Shown here: positions 17,653 through 27,397 of the stretch, piece by piece | How positions within the stretch are numbered: the first letter of the stretch is position 1 | Layout of the letters: every line of letters starts with the position of its first letter | From: an uncultured Polaribacter sp. | GTDB taxonomy: Bacteria; Bacteroidota; Bacteroidia; Flavobacteriales; Flavobacteriaceae | Direction: 5' to 3' | Length of the DNA stretch: 64,000 bases | Assembly: GCA_943788865.1 (NCBI GenBank) | Contig: CALSRX010000002.1 | Location: 462,779-526,778, forward strand | Program-made: the position numbers and the translations under genes | Notes under the pieces: model-generated | The model's database searches: none | Told to the model about the DNA's origin: nothing | What the model saw: only the letters and a program-made list of their open reading frames with translations

Positions 17653-17688
17653 AGTAAATATGACTTTTAATTATCTTAAAAAAACATG

Positions 17689-17696
17689 CAAATTTA
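17689..17696 (-). promoter_or_regulatory. -7 box for the nqr operon
   Basis: The minus strand reads TAAATTTG, a TAnnTTTG match, 36 bases upstream of nqrA in a 200-base divergent intergenic region. The -33 element is not clear. Confidence 0.45.
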
Positions 17697-17801
17697 TAAA
17701 TTTTGTGAGTGTTCTACAGCTTATTTAAAGTTTATCTTATCCAAAATATCTTATTTATATTAATTCTAAATAATGAATAATTCTACTAATTTAATATTTA
17801 G

Positions 17802-17809
17802 TACGTTTG
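17802..17809 (+). promoter_or_regulatory. -7 box for the type IX plug gene
   Basis: TACGTTTG matches TAnnTTTG and ends 46 bases before the ATG at 17856, divergent to the nqr operon. The -33 element is not clear. Confidence 0.45.
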
Positions 17810-17855
17810 TATAATTACAATGAATAACATCTTTTAATACTCAAAAAATGCTTCC

Positions 17856-19076
17856 ATGAGAAAAAAGAAACTATTAACGATCCTATCTCTTTCTCTTTGG
17901 ATGATTACTTTTTCTCAGAATCACATAAAAAGCATTCAACTCAGGCCTTTAGGTACTGCTAATTTTTCAACAATAATTCCTTTAGGAAATACGCTACAGC
18001 TTTCTTTTGACGATTTAGATGCAGACCAAAAAGAGTATTCTTATAAAATAGAACACATGAATTCTGATTGGAAACCAAGTAGCATTTCTACGAACGAATA
18101 TATTATTGGCTTTAGCCAAAATAGAATATTAGAGCTCGAAAACTCGTTTAACACTCTACAAAATTACACGCATTATAAAGTTCAAATCCCAAATCAAAAC
18201 ACCAAAATAACTAAAAGCGGAAACTACCTTGTTTCTGTTTTAGATACCGATCAAAATGTTGTTTTTAAAAGAAGATTTACTCTTTATGAAAGCAAGGTTT
18301 TGGTTGGAGTCACAGTTGTAAGAGGTAGAAACACAAGAGAGGTCAATCAAGAACAAACAGTTCAGTTTACCATTAATTACAATGCGAATGAAATAAGAAA
18401 TCCTTCTCGAGAAATTAAAGTAGTCGTTCTGCAAAATGACATTTGGCAAACAGCAATTTCTGATTTAAAACCTCAGTTTTACAGAAACAATCAGTTAATT
18501 TATAAACATTACAATACTTCTAATTTCTGGAGCGGTAATGAATATTTAAATTTTGATAATAAACAAATACGCAATAGCACGGTTCAAATAGCTCGAGTAG
18601 AAAAAAAGGATATTTACCACACCTATTTGTACACTCAAGAACCGAGAAATGAGAAACCTTATACGTATTTTCCAGATATCAACGGACAGTTTGTCGTTAG
18701 AACAATCGAAGGAAACAACCCCTCTACTGAAGCAGATTATGCACGAGTTTATTTTTCATTAAATACACCTAAACTTAAGAACAAAGAAGTATATATCTAT
18801 GGAGCTTTTAATAATTTTAATACAACTCCAGAAAATAAAATGACATTCAATACCGTCACAAAAAAATATGAAACTTCTATCTTATTAAAACAAGGTTTTT
18901 ACAACTATACTTTTGCAACAAAAGATAAAAAAAACACACTAAACACATTCGAATTAAACGGTTCTTTTTATCAAACGGAAAACGAATATACAGTGCTGGT
19001 ATATTACAAAGCTTTTGGAGAAAACTACCAAAGAGTTATCGGGATTGGTTCTGCAAAAATAAATCCACAAGAATAA
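17856..19076 (+). CDS. Type IX secretion system plug-type protein (DUF5103)
   Basis: 406 residues with a signal peptide (about 1-21, cleaved near FSQN). N-terminal DUF5103-type beta domain: IKSIQLRPLGTANFSTIIPLG, SFDDLDADQKEYSYKIEHMNSDWKPSSI, with a C-terminal segment KEVYIYGAFNNF (Ig/E-set-like). In Flavobacterium johnsoniae a member of this family plugs the SprA translocon pore of the type IX secretion system when it is not occupied, and I assign that role by family. It is a single gene with its own -7 box, next to apaG; T9SS core genes are scattered in this phylum, so isolation is expected. Confidence 0.85.
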   Translation: MRKKKLLTILSLSLWMITFSQNHIKSIQLRPLGTANFSTIIPLGNTLQLSFDDLDADQKEYSYKIEHMNSDWKPSSISTNEYIIGFSQNRILELENSFNTLQNYTHYKVQIPNQNTKITKSGNYLVSVLDTDQNVVFKRRFTLYESKVLVGVTVVRGRNTREVNQEQTVQFTINYNANEIRNPSREIKVVVLQNDIWQTAISDLKPQFYRNNQLIYKHYNTSNFWSGNEYLNFDNKQIRNSTVQIARVEKKDIYHTYLYTQEPRNEKPYTYFPDINGQFVVRTIEGNNPSTEADYARVYFSLNTPKLKNKEVYIYGAFNNFNTTPENKMTFNTVTKKYETSILLKQGFYNYTFATKDKKNTLNTFELNGSFYQTENEYTVLVYYKAFGENYQRVIGIGSAKINPQE

Positions 19077-19112
19077 AAACCCTCTAATTTTTCTCTATTT
19101 AGCTAAAGTTGT

Positions 19113-19120
19113 TATATTTG
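19113..19120 (+). promoter_or_regulatory. -7 box for apaG
   Basis: TATATTTG matches TAnnTTTG, 24 bases upstream of the apaG ATG. Confidence 0.4.
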
Positions 19121-19144
19121 ATAAGCTAACTTTTCTACGATTGT

Positions 19145-19531
19145 ATGATACAACAAATTACAAAGGGTATAAAAATTTCTGTAAAAACGAAGTATAACGG
19201 AGTTATAGAAAGAAATCTTAACACGTTTAATGCATTCAGTTATTTCATTACGATTGAGAATGAATCAAATACTGTTGTGCAATTATTAGAGCGTTTTTGG
19301 GAGATTTCTGATGCTTTAAACAACAAAGAATTTGTTGTTGGCGAAGGTGTTGTTGGGCAAAAACCAATTTTAAATCCAAATGAACAATACACCTACAGAT
19401 CTAATTGCTTTTTATTAGGAGATATAGGCTCAATGAAAGGGACTTTTAAAATGATCAATAAAAAAACAAATTCGCTTTTTCAAGTAGTCATTCCAACTTT
19501 TCAACTAACAACCACACCATTACTTAACTAA
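19145..19531 (+). CDS. apaG: ApaG domain protein
   Basis: 128 residues consisting of one ApaG beta-sandwich: GIKISVKTKYNGVI, NAFSYFITIENES, VQLLERFWEISDA, VVGEGVVGQKPILNPNEQYTYRSNCFL and GSMKGTFKM cover the whole family signature (the F-x-Y-x-I-T-I-E-N strand and the G-V-V-G-x-x-P loop). The family is linked to cation efflux and Ap4A metabolism in enterobacteria, but the biochemical role is unsettled. Its stop overlaps the start of the DUF3667 gene (TAATG), implying coupled translation. Confidence 0.93.
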   Translation: MIQQITKGIKISVKTKYNGVIERNLNTFNAFSYFITIENESNTVVQLLERFWEISDALNNKEFVVGEGVVGQKPILNPNEQYTYRSNCFLLGDIGSMKGTFKMINKKTNSLFQVVIPTFQLTTTPLLN

Positions 19532-20686
19532 TGAAATTACAAGTTAGAAAGAAAAAAAAATAACAAACTTGCTAAAGTTCTAGATCCGGAATGTTTTAAT
19601 TGTGGACATCCATTTTCTGGACATGAAAAATTTTGCCCAGAATGTGGACAAGCAAATAAAGATAAGCGCATCACTTTTAAAAATTTTATTCACGAAGTTT
19701 TTAACGGATTTATTTCTTGGGATTCTAAATTTTGGACCACATTTATTCCGCTTTTAATAAAACCGGGTAAAGTTTCTAGAGATTATATTGATGGAAAAAG
19801 AATGCGATATGCAAATCCGTTTCGTTTTTATTTAACTGTTTCTGTAATGTTTTTTTTAATTGTTGGTGCCACAGAAAGTTATGATAAATTTAATGAATTT
19901 AGAAAAGGTAAAGTAAAAGAAGAAACAATAAGCTCAGATTTTATGAAAGCTAAAAATGCATTAGATTCTTCTTCTACAAAATTTAAAACCAACTTAAACG
20001 AAGCACTAAAAGATTTAGATTCAACCGAAAGAGCTCAAATAATAAAAAAAATCCCCACGATTGCTTCTGACTCTCTAGATAAAAAAAATTTAAAAAACAC
20101 CAAAGGTGTGAGCCGAAGGAACAATGGAATTCAAATAAGTGGACTAGGTAATTGGGATAAGTTTAGTGATTTTTATGATAAAAATAAAGACATGGAAATA
20201 GACGATGCTCTTGACAGTCTTAATGTTGAAAAAACTTTTTGGAATCGATTTTCTTATAGTCGAGTTAAATTAATACATGATATTGCTAAGGACAACAATA
20301 AAAAACAAGAAATGATAAAACAAATAATTTCTTATCTGTCAATTTCTTTATTTATTCTACTCCCAATTTTTACGTTATTTTTAAAATTTTTCTACCTAAG
20401 GAGAAAATTTACTTATGTAGAACATTTGGTTTTTGTTTTTCATACACAAACAGTATTTTTCTTGCTGCTAACCATTTTCTATTTGCTCAACCATTATAGT
20501 GCTCAAAGCTATGCCATTCCTATTTTTTTATTGTTGTTTTTAATTTACTTGTTTTTGGCAATGAAAAAGTTTTACAATCAAGGATACTTTAAAACATTTT
20601 TCAAATTTATCTTTATAAATATGTCTTTTACTTTAACCTCTTCAATTGGATTTGCGCTTGTTGCCATTTTAGCATTTATGTTGTAA
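19531..20686 (+). pseudogene. DUF3667 zinc-finger membrane protein, frameshifted in an A9 tract
   Basis: The ATG at 19531 overlaps the apaG stop and encodes MKLQVRKKKK before a TAA at 19561. The real protein runs in another frame from about 19559: two CxxC knuckles (CFNCGHPFSGHEKFCPECGQ, 14 to 33 residues in), then ITFKNFIHEVFNGFISWDSKFW and KPGKVSRDYIDGKRMRY, typical of DUF3667, then about five transmembrane helices. No start codon exists in that frame upstream; removing one A from nine A bases at 19552-19560 restores one protein of about 384 residues. An internal ATG (19802) would lose the zinc fingers. Function of the family is unknown. Confidence 0.8.
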
Positions 20687-21362
20687 TAATAAAACTTTGG
20701 TAGTTCATTGCAATTTCTTGACTTGATTTTTTAATAGAAGTTACACTAACCGTTTCTACATAACTACGTTTCATTTTTATGGAGTTTTCTGGAGTTCCAA
20801 TTTCTGAATTGTAATGAAATTTTAAAACTTCTTCTTGTGTAAACTCCGATTGATTTTCTAACCAATCAGCAAACCACTTTTTCCTTAATGATTTTTCTTG
20901 CTGTGTATATAATGTTGAAGAAGACCAGATTTTTGGTTCTTGTTTTAATTCAGAGAAATGCTTTTCTGTTCCATCCCAAACTAATTCATAAGCCTTTAAC
21001 TCGGTGTTCCAATCTAACAACACTATGGTAAAAGGTTCTATTCCTATAAAATCAAAATTGTTGATATACCCTTTAAAATCATCTGACTTTAAAATGGCCT
21101 TTACAATAATTCCTCTACTCATTTTATAAGAAGCTTCACGTTTATAGGTTTCAAAACCACCATTTAACAAACACACCAATCTGTTTTTATCACTTAAACC
21201 AATCCACGTTCCTCCTGCTAATTCATCTTTTGGATACGTGAGCTTCACACCATCTTCGAAATATTCTTTTGGTTCAATTGTTTTTCTAGAAGGTTGCTCA
21301 TCTCTATTAGAAGTCAATATAAAATCAGCCTCTCCAATTGGTAAATAGGTAACTGTACACAT
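20676..21362 (-). CDS. NRDE family protein (TANGO2-like)
   Basis: 228 residues from the ATG at 21362 (MCTVTYLPIGEADFILTSNRDEQPSRKT). The N-terminal Cys2 and the NRDE motif (SNRDEQ near 17-21), plus AGGTWIGLSDKNRLVCLLNGG, are diagnostic of the NRDE/TANGO2 family, which resembles N-terminal nucleophile hydrolases. A longer frame to 21398 exists but the conserved product starts at Cys2, which is the presumed nucleophile after Met removal. The last 11 bases overlap the end of the convergent DUF3667 gene. Biological role is uncertain. Confidence 0.88.
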   Translation of the reverse strand: MCTVTYLPIGEADFILTSNRDEQPSRKTIEPKEYFEDGVKLTYPKDELAGGTWIGLSDKNRLVCLLNGGFETYKREASYKMSRGIIVKAILKSDDFKGYINNFDFIGIEPFTIVLLDWNTELKAYELVWDGTEKHFSELKQEPKIWSSSTLYTQQEKSLRKKWFADWLENQSEFTQEEVLKFHYNSEIGTPENSIKMKRSYVETVSVTSIKKSSQEIAMNYQSFIITT

Positions 21363-21425
21363 AAATAGTATTTGTTTTCGATAATTTACAACCGCCAATC
21401 GAGTTCATAAAACTAAAAATAAGTT

Positions 21426-21433
21426 GTAACTTT
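21426..21433 (+). promoter_or_regulatory. -7 box for pruA
   Basis: TAACTTTG followed by C, 41 bases upstream of the pruA ATG. A minus-strand TAATTTTG (21440-21447) could serve the divergent NRDE gene, so the two promoters may overlap. Confidence 0.45.
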
Positions 21434-21474
21434 GCACTTCAAAATTAGTAGATAAATACTTAAAATCACACAAA

Positions 21475-23100
21475 ATGGCAAGAGGATTTTTTAAAGTTCC
21501 AACAGCAGTAAACGAACCCGTAAAAGGATATGCTCCAGGATCTCCAGAAAGAAAAGAATTATTAGCAACCTACAAAACAATGTTTAACAGCAATATTGAT
21601 GTGCCAATGCATATCAATGGCGAAGAAGTTAGAACTGGAAACACTAAAAATATTACTCCGCCACACGATCATAAACACATTGTTGGTCAATATCATATTG
21701 CAGATAAATCTCATGTAGATGCTGCAATTTCTACTGCTTTAGCTGCAAGAGAAGCTTGGTCTAGCGTAAGCTGGATGGAAAGAGCCTCTATTTTCTTAAA
21801 GGCTGCTGAATTATTAGCTGGACCATACAGAGCAAAAATGAATGCGGCTACGATGATAGCACAATCTAAAAACGTACATCAAGCAGAAATTGATGCGGCT
21901 TGTGAAATGATTGATTTCTTCCGTTTTAATGTACAATACATGACGGATATTTTTAAAGACCAACCAGATTCAGCACCAGGTATATGGAACAGAGTTGAAT
22001 ACAGACCGTTAGAAGGTTTTGTATACGCAATTACACCATTTAACTTTACTTCTATTGCTGCTAATTTACCAGCAGCTGCAGCATTAATGGGAAATGTTGT
22101 TGTTTGGAAACCCTCTGATCATCAAGCATATTCTGCGCAAGTAATTGTAGATTTATTTAAAGAAGCTGGTTTACCAGACGGTGTAATCAATGTAGTGTAT
22201 GGTGATCCGGTTATGATTACTGATACGGTATTGTCTTCTCCAGATTTCTCTGGATTGCACTTTACTGGATCTACAAATGTTTTCAAACATTTATGGAAAC
22301 AAATTGGAAATAACATCAATAAATACAAAACATATCCTAGAATTGTTGGAGAAACTGGCGGAAAAGATTTTATCTGGGCACACAACTCTTCAAATCCTTT
22401 ACAGGTAGCAACAGCTATTACTAGAGGTTCTTTTGAATATCAAGGGCAAAAATGTTCTGCGGCTTCAAGAGCGTATATTCCTGCTTCAATTTGGAATGAT
22501 GTTAAGAAACATTTAATTGCTCAAGCAAACGAATTGAAAATGGGCTCTCCAGAAGATCCTTCTAACTATATAAATGCAGTGATTCATGAAGGTTCTTTTG
22601 ATAAAATTGCAAGTTTCTTAGACGCTGCAAAAACCGATGCAGATGCAGAAATTATTATTGGAGGTGGTCATGATAAATCTGTTGGATACTTTATTGAACC
22701 AACTGTAATTGTTGCAAAATCTCCAACCTACAAAACAATGTGCACTGAGCTATTTGGCCCTGTGATGACAATTTACATTTACGTAGATGCAGAATGGGAA
22801 GCTTCATTAAAATTAGTAGATGAATCTACAGAATATGCATTAACAGGAGCAATTTTTTCAACTGATAGATATATTGTAGAAAAAGCTTCTAAAGCATTAG
22901 AAAACGCTGCTGGAAACTTCTACATAAACGACAAGCCAACAGGAGCTGTGGTAGGACAACAACCATTTGGAGGAGCAAGAGCTTCTGGAACAAATGACAA
23001 AGCTGGTTCTGCACAGAACTTGTTGCGTTGGACTTCGGTTCGTTTAATTAAAGAGACTTTTGTAACACCTACAGATTATAAATATCCTTTCTTAGGATAA
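21475..23100 (+). CDS. pruA: L-glutamate gamma-semialdehyde dehydrogenase (1-pyrroline-5-carboxylate dehydrogenase)
   Basis: Second step of proline catabolism: oxidises glutamate semialdehyde to glutamate with NAD. 541 residues, full length for the single-domain form. ALDH motifs: VYAITPFNFTSIAANLPAAAALMGN near 182-207, FTGSTNVFKHLWK near 263, catalytic Glu in VGETGGKDF near 291 and catalytic Cys in GQKCSAASRAY near 325. It ends in DYKYPFLG. It has its own promoter and terminator; no proline dehydrogenase is adjacent. Glutamate and proline from the peptidases encoded next door could feed it. Confidence 0.97.
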   Translation: MARGFFKVPTAVNEPVKGYAPGSPERKELLATYKTMFNSNIDVPMHINGEEVRTGNTKNITPPHDHKHIVGQYHIADKSHVDAAISTALAAREAWSSVSWMERASIFLKAAELLAGPYRAKMNAATMIAQSKNVHQAEIDAACEMIDFFRFNVQYMTDIFKDQPDSAPGIWNRVEYRPLEGFVYAITPFNFTSIAANLPAAAALMGNVVVWKPSDHQAYSAQVIVDLFKEAGLPDGVINVVYGDPVMITDTVLSSPDFSGLHFTGSTNVFKHLWKQIGNNINKYKTYPRIVGETGGKDFIWAHNSSNPLQVATAITRGSFEYQGQKCSAASRAYIPASIWNDVKKHLIAQANELKMGSPEDPSNYINAVIHEGSFDKIASFLDAAKTDADAEIIIGGGHDKSVGYFIEPTVIVAKSPTYKTMCTELFGPVMTIYIYVDAEWEASLKLVDESTEYALTGAIFSTDRYIVEKASKALENAAGNFYINDKPTGAVVGQQPFGGARASGTNDKAGSAQNLLRWTSVRLIKETFVTPTDYKYPFLG

Positions 23101-23121
23101 TAATTAAATATCATTCAATAC

Positions 23122-23150
23122 AAAACCTCATCAAATTCTGATGAGGTTTT
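23122..23150 (+). terminator. Rho-independent terminator after pruA
   Basis: Perfect stem AAAACCTCATCA / TGATGAGGTTTT with a 5-base loop and a T7 tail. Confidence 0.9.
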
Positions 23151-23242
23151 TTTATGTACCCAATACTCATATTTCTAAAATAGTATTGAAACTCAATATT
23201 TTGTATATTTAACGTTCTTAAAAAATAAATAACAAAAATATA

Positions 23243-26071
23243 ATGACTAAAAAAATATTGCTTTTTGCCTTTGCAATTGTATTAATTGCTTGCAATACCG
23301 AAGAAAAAGAAACTTCACTTAATGTTCCTTTTGAAAAATTTGAATTAGCAAACGGATTACAAGTTGTCATGCATGTAGACAAATCTGATCCTGTTGTTGC
23401 AGTAGAATTAATGGCACATGTTGGATCGGCAAGAGAAATTGAAGGAAGAACAGGTTTTGCTCATTTATTTGAACATTTATTATTCTTAGAATCAGAAAAC
23501 TTAGGAAAAGGTGGTTTGGATAAAATGAGTGCCAGAATTGGTGGCTCTGGAGCAAATGGCTCAACTTCTAGAGATAGAACAAATTACTTACAAACGGTGC
23601 CAAATGATGCCTTAGAAAAAATGATTTGGGCAGAAGCAGATAAATTAGGTTGGTTTATCAATACCGTTACAGATCCTGTTTTGGCAAAAGAAAAACAAGT
23701 TGTAAAAAACGAAAAAAGACAAAGTTATGACAACAGACCTTATGGTCATAATCAAGTAATCATTGATCGTAACTTATATCCTAAAGATCATCCCTACAAT
23801 TGGCAAGTAATAGGTTCTTTAGAAGATTTACAAAACGCAACTTTAGAAGACGTAAAAACATTCTTTAGAAAATGGTATGTACCTAACAATGCAACCTTGG
23901 TTTTATCTGGAGATTTTGATCCAGTGCAAGCAAAAAAATGGGTGCAAAAATATTTTGAAGAAATTCCGAGAGGAGAAGAAATTACACCTTTAGAAAAAAG
24001 ACCTGGTATAGTAAAAGAAACAAAGTACTTGTTCTACGAAGACAACTTTGCAAGATTACCTATGTTAACGTTAGCTTGGCCAACAGTAGAATTGTATCAA
24101 AAAGATTCATACGCTTTAGATATTTTAACACAATACTTATCACAAGGAAAAAAAGCACCCTTAAATCAAGTTTTGGTTGATGATTTAAAATTAACTTCAT
24201 CAACATTTATGTATAATCGTTCAGCTGAAATAGCTGGGCAAATGCAATTGAGTGTTCGTGGTTTTGCAAATGTCGATTTAAATGAAGTGTATAATGGAAT
24301 CAAAAAAGCATTTGAAAAATTTGAAAAAGAAGGCATTTCTAACAAAGATTTAAACAGAATTAAAGCAGGGTTGGAAACTCGTTTTTACAACAGTTTATCA
24401 AGTGTATTAGGAAAAGGAACCAATTTAGCTTCTTTTAATACCTATGCAAATGACCCTGGGTTTATCAATAAAGAAATCAATTATACGCTGGGTGTTACAA
24501 AAGAAGACGTAATGCGCGTTTATAACACTTATATTAAAAACAAAAACTTTATTGCAACTAGCTTTGTTCCTAAAGGAATGGCAAAATTAGCCATCAAAGA
24601 TTCTAATGAAGCTATTATCAAAGAAGAGAAAATTATTCAAGGGGCTGAAGAAAAATTCGACCCTAAAATAGCTGCAAAATATGAAAAGACTCCATCAAAA
24701 ATAGATAGAGCAACAGAACCTCCTTACGGAAAATCTCCTGAATTATCAGTTCCTAACGTTTGGGAAGATTATTTATCAAACGGAATTAAAGTATTTGGTA
24801 TAGAAAATAGTGAAGTCCCTTTAGTTCGATTCAATTTAGTAATCGATGGCGGTCAATTATTAGAAAAAATCGACAAATTAGGTGTAGCAAACTTAACGGC
24901 TAGCTTAATGAATAGAGGTACAAAAAATAAAACTGTGGCTCAACTAGAAGAAGCTATTCAAGAACTGGGTGCATCAATTAGAATCTCTACATCCAAAGAA
25001 GATATTACAATTGGCGTAACTACTTTAGCAAAGAACTATGATAAAACACTAGCTTTAGTGGAAGAAATGCTTTTAGAACCACGTTGGGATGCAACAGAGT
25101 TTGAATTACTTAAAAAATCTGTGGTTGGTAATTTACGCCAACAAAAAGCAAGTCCCACAACAATTGCTAGCAATGTGTATAACGAATTGATTTATGGAAA
25201 AGAGAATATTCGTTCAAAAAACATTTTAGGAACTATAGAATCTGTTGGCAATATTACGCTAGATGACTTAAAGTTATTTTATACAAATTATATTTCACCA
25301 TCGGTTGCAAAAATGCATGTTGTTGGTGATATTGGTAAAGAAAAAGTCATCGCTTCTTTGTCTAATTTAGAGTCAAAATGGGCGTCAAAAGAAGTAAACA
25401 TTCCAGTATACAAGACACCAGAAGCACCAAATAAACCTACTGTTTATTTTTACGATGTTCCGAATGCAAAACAATCAGTAATTAATTTCGGAGCTCCTGC
25501 TCTGGCTGCTACAGATACAGATTTTTATCCTGCAACGGTAATGAATTATATTCTTGGTGGTGGTGGTTTTGCTTCTCAATTAACTCAAGAATTAAGAGAG
25601 GGAAAAGGATACACTTACGGAATTGGCTCTGGTTTTTCTGGGACAAAAGCAGCGGGTCCGTTTACTATTTCTAGCAGAGTTAGAACAAATGTTACCTTAG
25701 AATCTGCACAATTGGTTAAAAAGATAATCACAGACTATCCTACTAATTTTTCTGAAAAAGATTTGGCAACTACCAAAGGTTTTTTAATTAAAAGTAACGC
25801 GCGTAGATTTGAAACGATGGGCGCTAAATTAAATATGTTGCAAAACATGAGTGCCTACGGATTTAGCTCTAATTACATAAAAGATAGAGAGAAAGTTGTG
25901 AATGAAATGACCATTGAAAGAATTCAAGAATTGTCCAAAAAATATATAGATCCAAATAAAATGATTTGGCTTTTTGTTGGAGATGCAGAAACTCAATTAG
26001 ACAGACTAAATGAATTAGGTTTTGGAGCACCAGTATTATTAAATAACACGAAAGAAAAAATTAAACAATAA
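23243..26071 (+). CDS. M16 family zinc peptidase, lipoprotein
   Basis: 942 residues: lipoprotein signal (MTKKILLFAFAIVLIACNTEE), then two M16 (insulinase/pitrilysin-type) halves. The first half carries the inverted zinc motif HxxEH as HLFEH at about 74-78 with the downstream Glu in VVKNEKRQSYDNRP near 154; the second, non-catalytic half (about 500-940) has the usual GGGGFASQLTQELREGKGYTYGI segment, R/Y pair. It would degrade peptides at the cell envelope. The following aminotransferase-like gene begins 3 bases after the stop, so the two are co-transcribed; the S41 peptidase and deacylase follow. Confidence 0.93.
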   Translation: MTKKILLFAFAIVLIACNTEEKETSLNVPFEKFELANGLQVVMHVDKSDPVVAVELMAHVGSAREIEGRTGFAHLFEHLLFLESENLGKGGLDKMSARIGGSGANGSTSRDRTNYLQTVPNDALEKMIWAEADKLGWFINTVTDPVLAKEKQVVKNEKRQSYDNRPYGHNQVIIDRNLYPKDHPYNWQVIGSLEDLQNATLEDVKTFFRKWYVPNNATLVLSGDFDPVQAKKWVQKYFEEIPRGEEITPLEKRPGIVKETKYLFYEDNFARLPMLTLAWPTVELYQKDSYALDILTQYLSQGKKAPLNQVLVDDLKLTSSTFMYNRSAEIAGQMQLSVRGFANVDLNEVYNGIKKAFEKFEKEGISNKDLNRIKAGLETRFYNSLSSVLGKGTNLASFNTYANDPGFINKEINYTLGVTKEDVMRVYNTYIKNKNFIATSFVPKGMAKLAIKDSNEAIIKEEKIIQGAEEKFDPKIAAKYEKTPSKIDRATEPPYGKSPELSVPNVWEDYLSNGIKVFGIENSEVPLVRFNLVIDGGQLLEKIDKLGVANLTASLMNRGTKNKTVAQLEEAIQELGASIRISTSKEDITIGVTTLAKNYDKTLALVEEMLLEPRWDATEFELLKKSVVGNLRQQKASPTTIASNVYNELIYGKENIRSKNILGTIESVGNITLDDLKLFYTNYISPSVAKMHVVGDIGKEKVIASLSNLESKWASKEVNIPVYKTPEAPNKPTVYFYDVPNAKQSVINFGAPALAATDTDFYPATVMNYILGGGGFASQLTQELREGKGYTYGIGSGFSGTKAAGPFTISSRVRTNVTLESAQLVKKIITDYPTNFSEKDLATTKGFLIKSNARRFETMGAKLNMLQNMSAYGFSSNYIKDREKVVNEMTIERIQELSKKYIDPNKMIWLFVGDAETQLDRLNELGFGAPVLLNNTKEKIKQ

Positions 26072-26074
26072 CCA

Positions 26075-27367
26075 ATGAGTTCAAACAAAGATCGCAGAGC
26101 TTTTTTCAAAAAAGCAGGTGTTTTAAGTGCCGCTACATTATTATCGCCCTATTTACTGCAAGGAAGAAGCTTTCCTGAAGAATTAGTTCGTAAGCTGCCT
26201 ACAATTACGAATGATGAGATGCTTTGGAAATGGGTACAAAACTCATATACCGTATCCGCAACAATCTCAAATTTAAACAATGGTGGGGTTAGTCCGCAAC
26301 CAAAGGTTGTCCAGGAAATGTTTGAATATACCAATAGAATGTTTAACGAAACTCCTTCGCGATTTATGTGGAGTAGTCAAGGCAAAATGGAATCAGTTCG
26401 TGAAAAACTTGCTGACTTAGCTGGATGTTCTGCAGATGAAATTGCTATTAATCGTAATACTACAGAAGCAATGAATACCGTGATATGGGGTATAGATTTA
26501 CAAAAAGGGGATGAAGTAGTTCTTACAGAACAAGATTATTCTACTGTAATGCGTACATGGGATCAAAGACAGAAGCGTCACGGAATTGTCTTAAATTACA
26601 TTTCTTTTTCATTGCCAATTGAGAATACTGATCTAATAGTAAAAAAATACACAGAAGCTGTTACTTCAAAAACGAAAGCAGTAATGATAACACATGTCAA
26701 TAATTTGAATGGAAATATCATGCCTGTTCGTGCTATTGCAGACGCTGTTAAGAAGAAAAATCCGAATATTCTAGTCATTGTAGATGGAGCTCATGCTTTT
26801 GCGCATCTCGACTTTAATATTTCAGATTTAAATTGTGATTATTATGGTGCCAGTCTTCATAAGTGGCTTTGTGCTCCTTTTGGAAATGGACTTTTATATG
26901 TGAAGAAAAACAGAATCGCTTCTACCTGGCAGCTATTCCCTTTTGTAGATCCTCAAAGTGATGACATTCGTAAATTTGAAACTATAGGAACAAGAATGTT
27001 ACCTGCAGAATTAAGCATTGCGAGAGCTATAGAATTCCATGAAACTATTGGCTCAAAAAGAAAACAAGACCGTCTTTTTTACCTTAAAAATTACTGGATG
27101 GAAAAAGTAGCAAAATTTCCAAATGTAATTGTACAAACTTCTTTTAGTCAAGAATTTTCTGGAGCACTAGGAGCCTTTTCTCTAAAAAACATGAAACTAG
27201 GAGACATCGGAAAAAGATTGATGAACGATTATCATATACATACCTCAAGTAAAGCAGACAGGCACGGAAAATATACAGGCATGCGGATTACACCACATGT
27301 ATACACCAAAATATCTGAATTAGATAGATTTGTTGCAGCTGTAAAAGATCTTTCTGAAAAATCATAA
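26075..27367 (+). CDS. Class V aminotransferase-fold PLP enzyme with a Tat-type signal
   Basis: 430 residues. N-terminus NKDRRAFFKKAGVLSAATLL resembles a twin-arginine export signal (RR, then a hydrophobic stretch), so the enzyme is probably exported folded with its cofactor. Class V fold: INRNTTEAMNTVIWG near 127, PLP-binding Asp in VDGAHAFAHLDF near 237, and the Schiff-base lysine in ASLHKWLCAPFGNG (Lys263). The family includes isopenicillin-N epimerase-like proteins and cysteine-desulfurase relatives; the N-terminal GGVSPQPKVVQE block favours the epimerase-like branch. It lies in a run of exported peptidases and a D-amino-acid deacylase, so an amino-acid or peptide epimerase/lyase is plausible; the activity is inferred only. 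Confidence 0.85.
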   Translation: MSSNKDRRAFFKKAGVLSAATLLSPYLLQGRSFPEELVRKLPTITNDEMLWKWVQNSYTVSATISNLNNGGVSPQPKVVQEMFEYTNRMFNETPSRFMWSSQGKMESVREKLADLAGCSADEIAINRNTTEAMNTVIWGIDLQKGDEVVLTEQDYSTVMRTWDQRQKRHGIVLNYISFSLPIENTDLIVKKYTEAVTSKTKAVMITHVNNLNGNIMPVRAIADAVKKKNPNILVIVDGAHAFAHLDFNISDLNCDYYGASLHKWLCAPFGNGLLYVKKNRIASTWQLFPFVDPQSDDIRKFETIGTRMLPAELSIARAIEFHETIGSKRKQDRLFYLKNYWMEKVAKFPNVIVQTSFSQEFSGALGAFSLKNMKLGDIGKRLMNDYHIHTSSKADRHGKYTGMRITPHVYTKISELDRFVAAVKDLSEKS

Positions 27368-27397
27368 ATTGCCAAAGTAATAACTAAACAACATCTC

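Noticed and set aside
19802..20686. DUF3667 gene starting at the internal ATG 19802
   Set aside because: The conserved zinc-finger part and the KNFIHEVFNGFISWD block lie upstream in the same frame, so an internal start would lose the family core.
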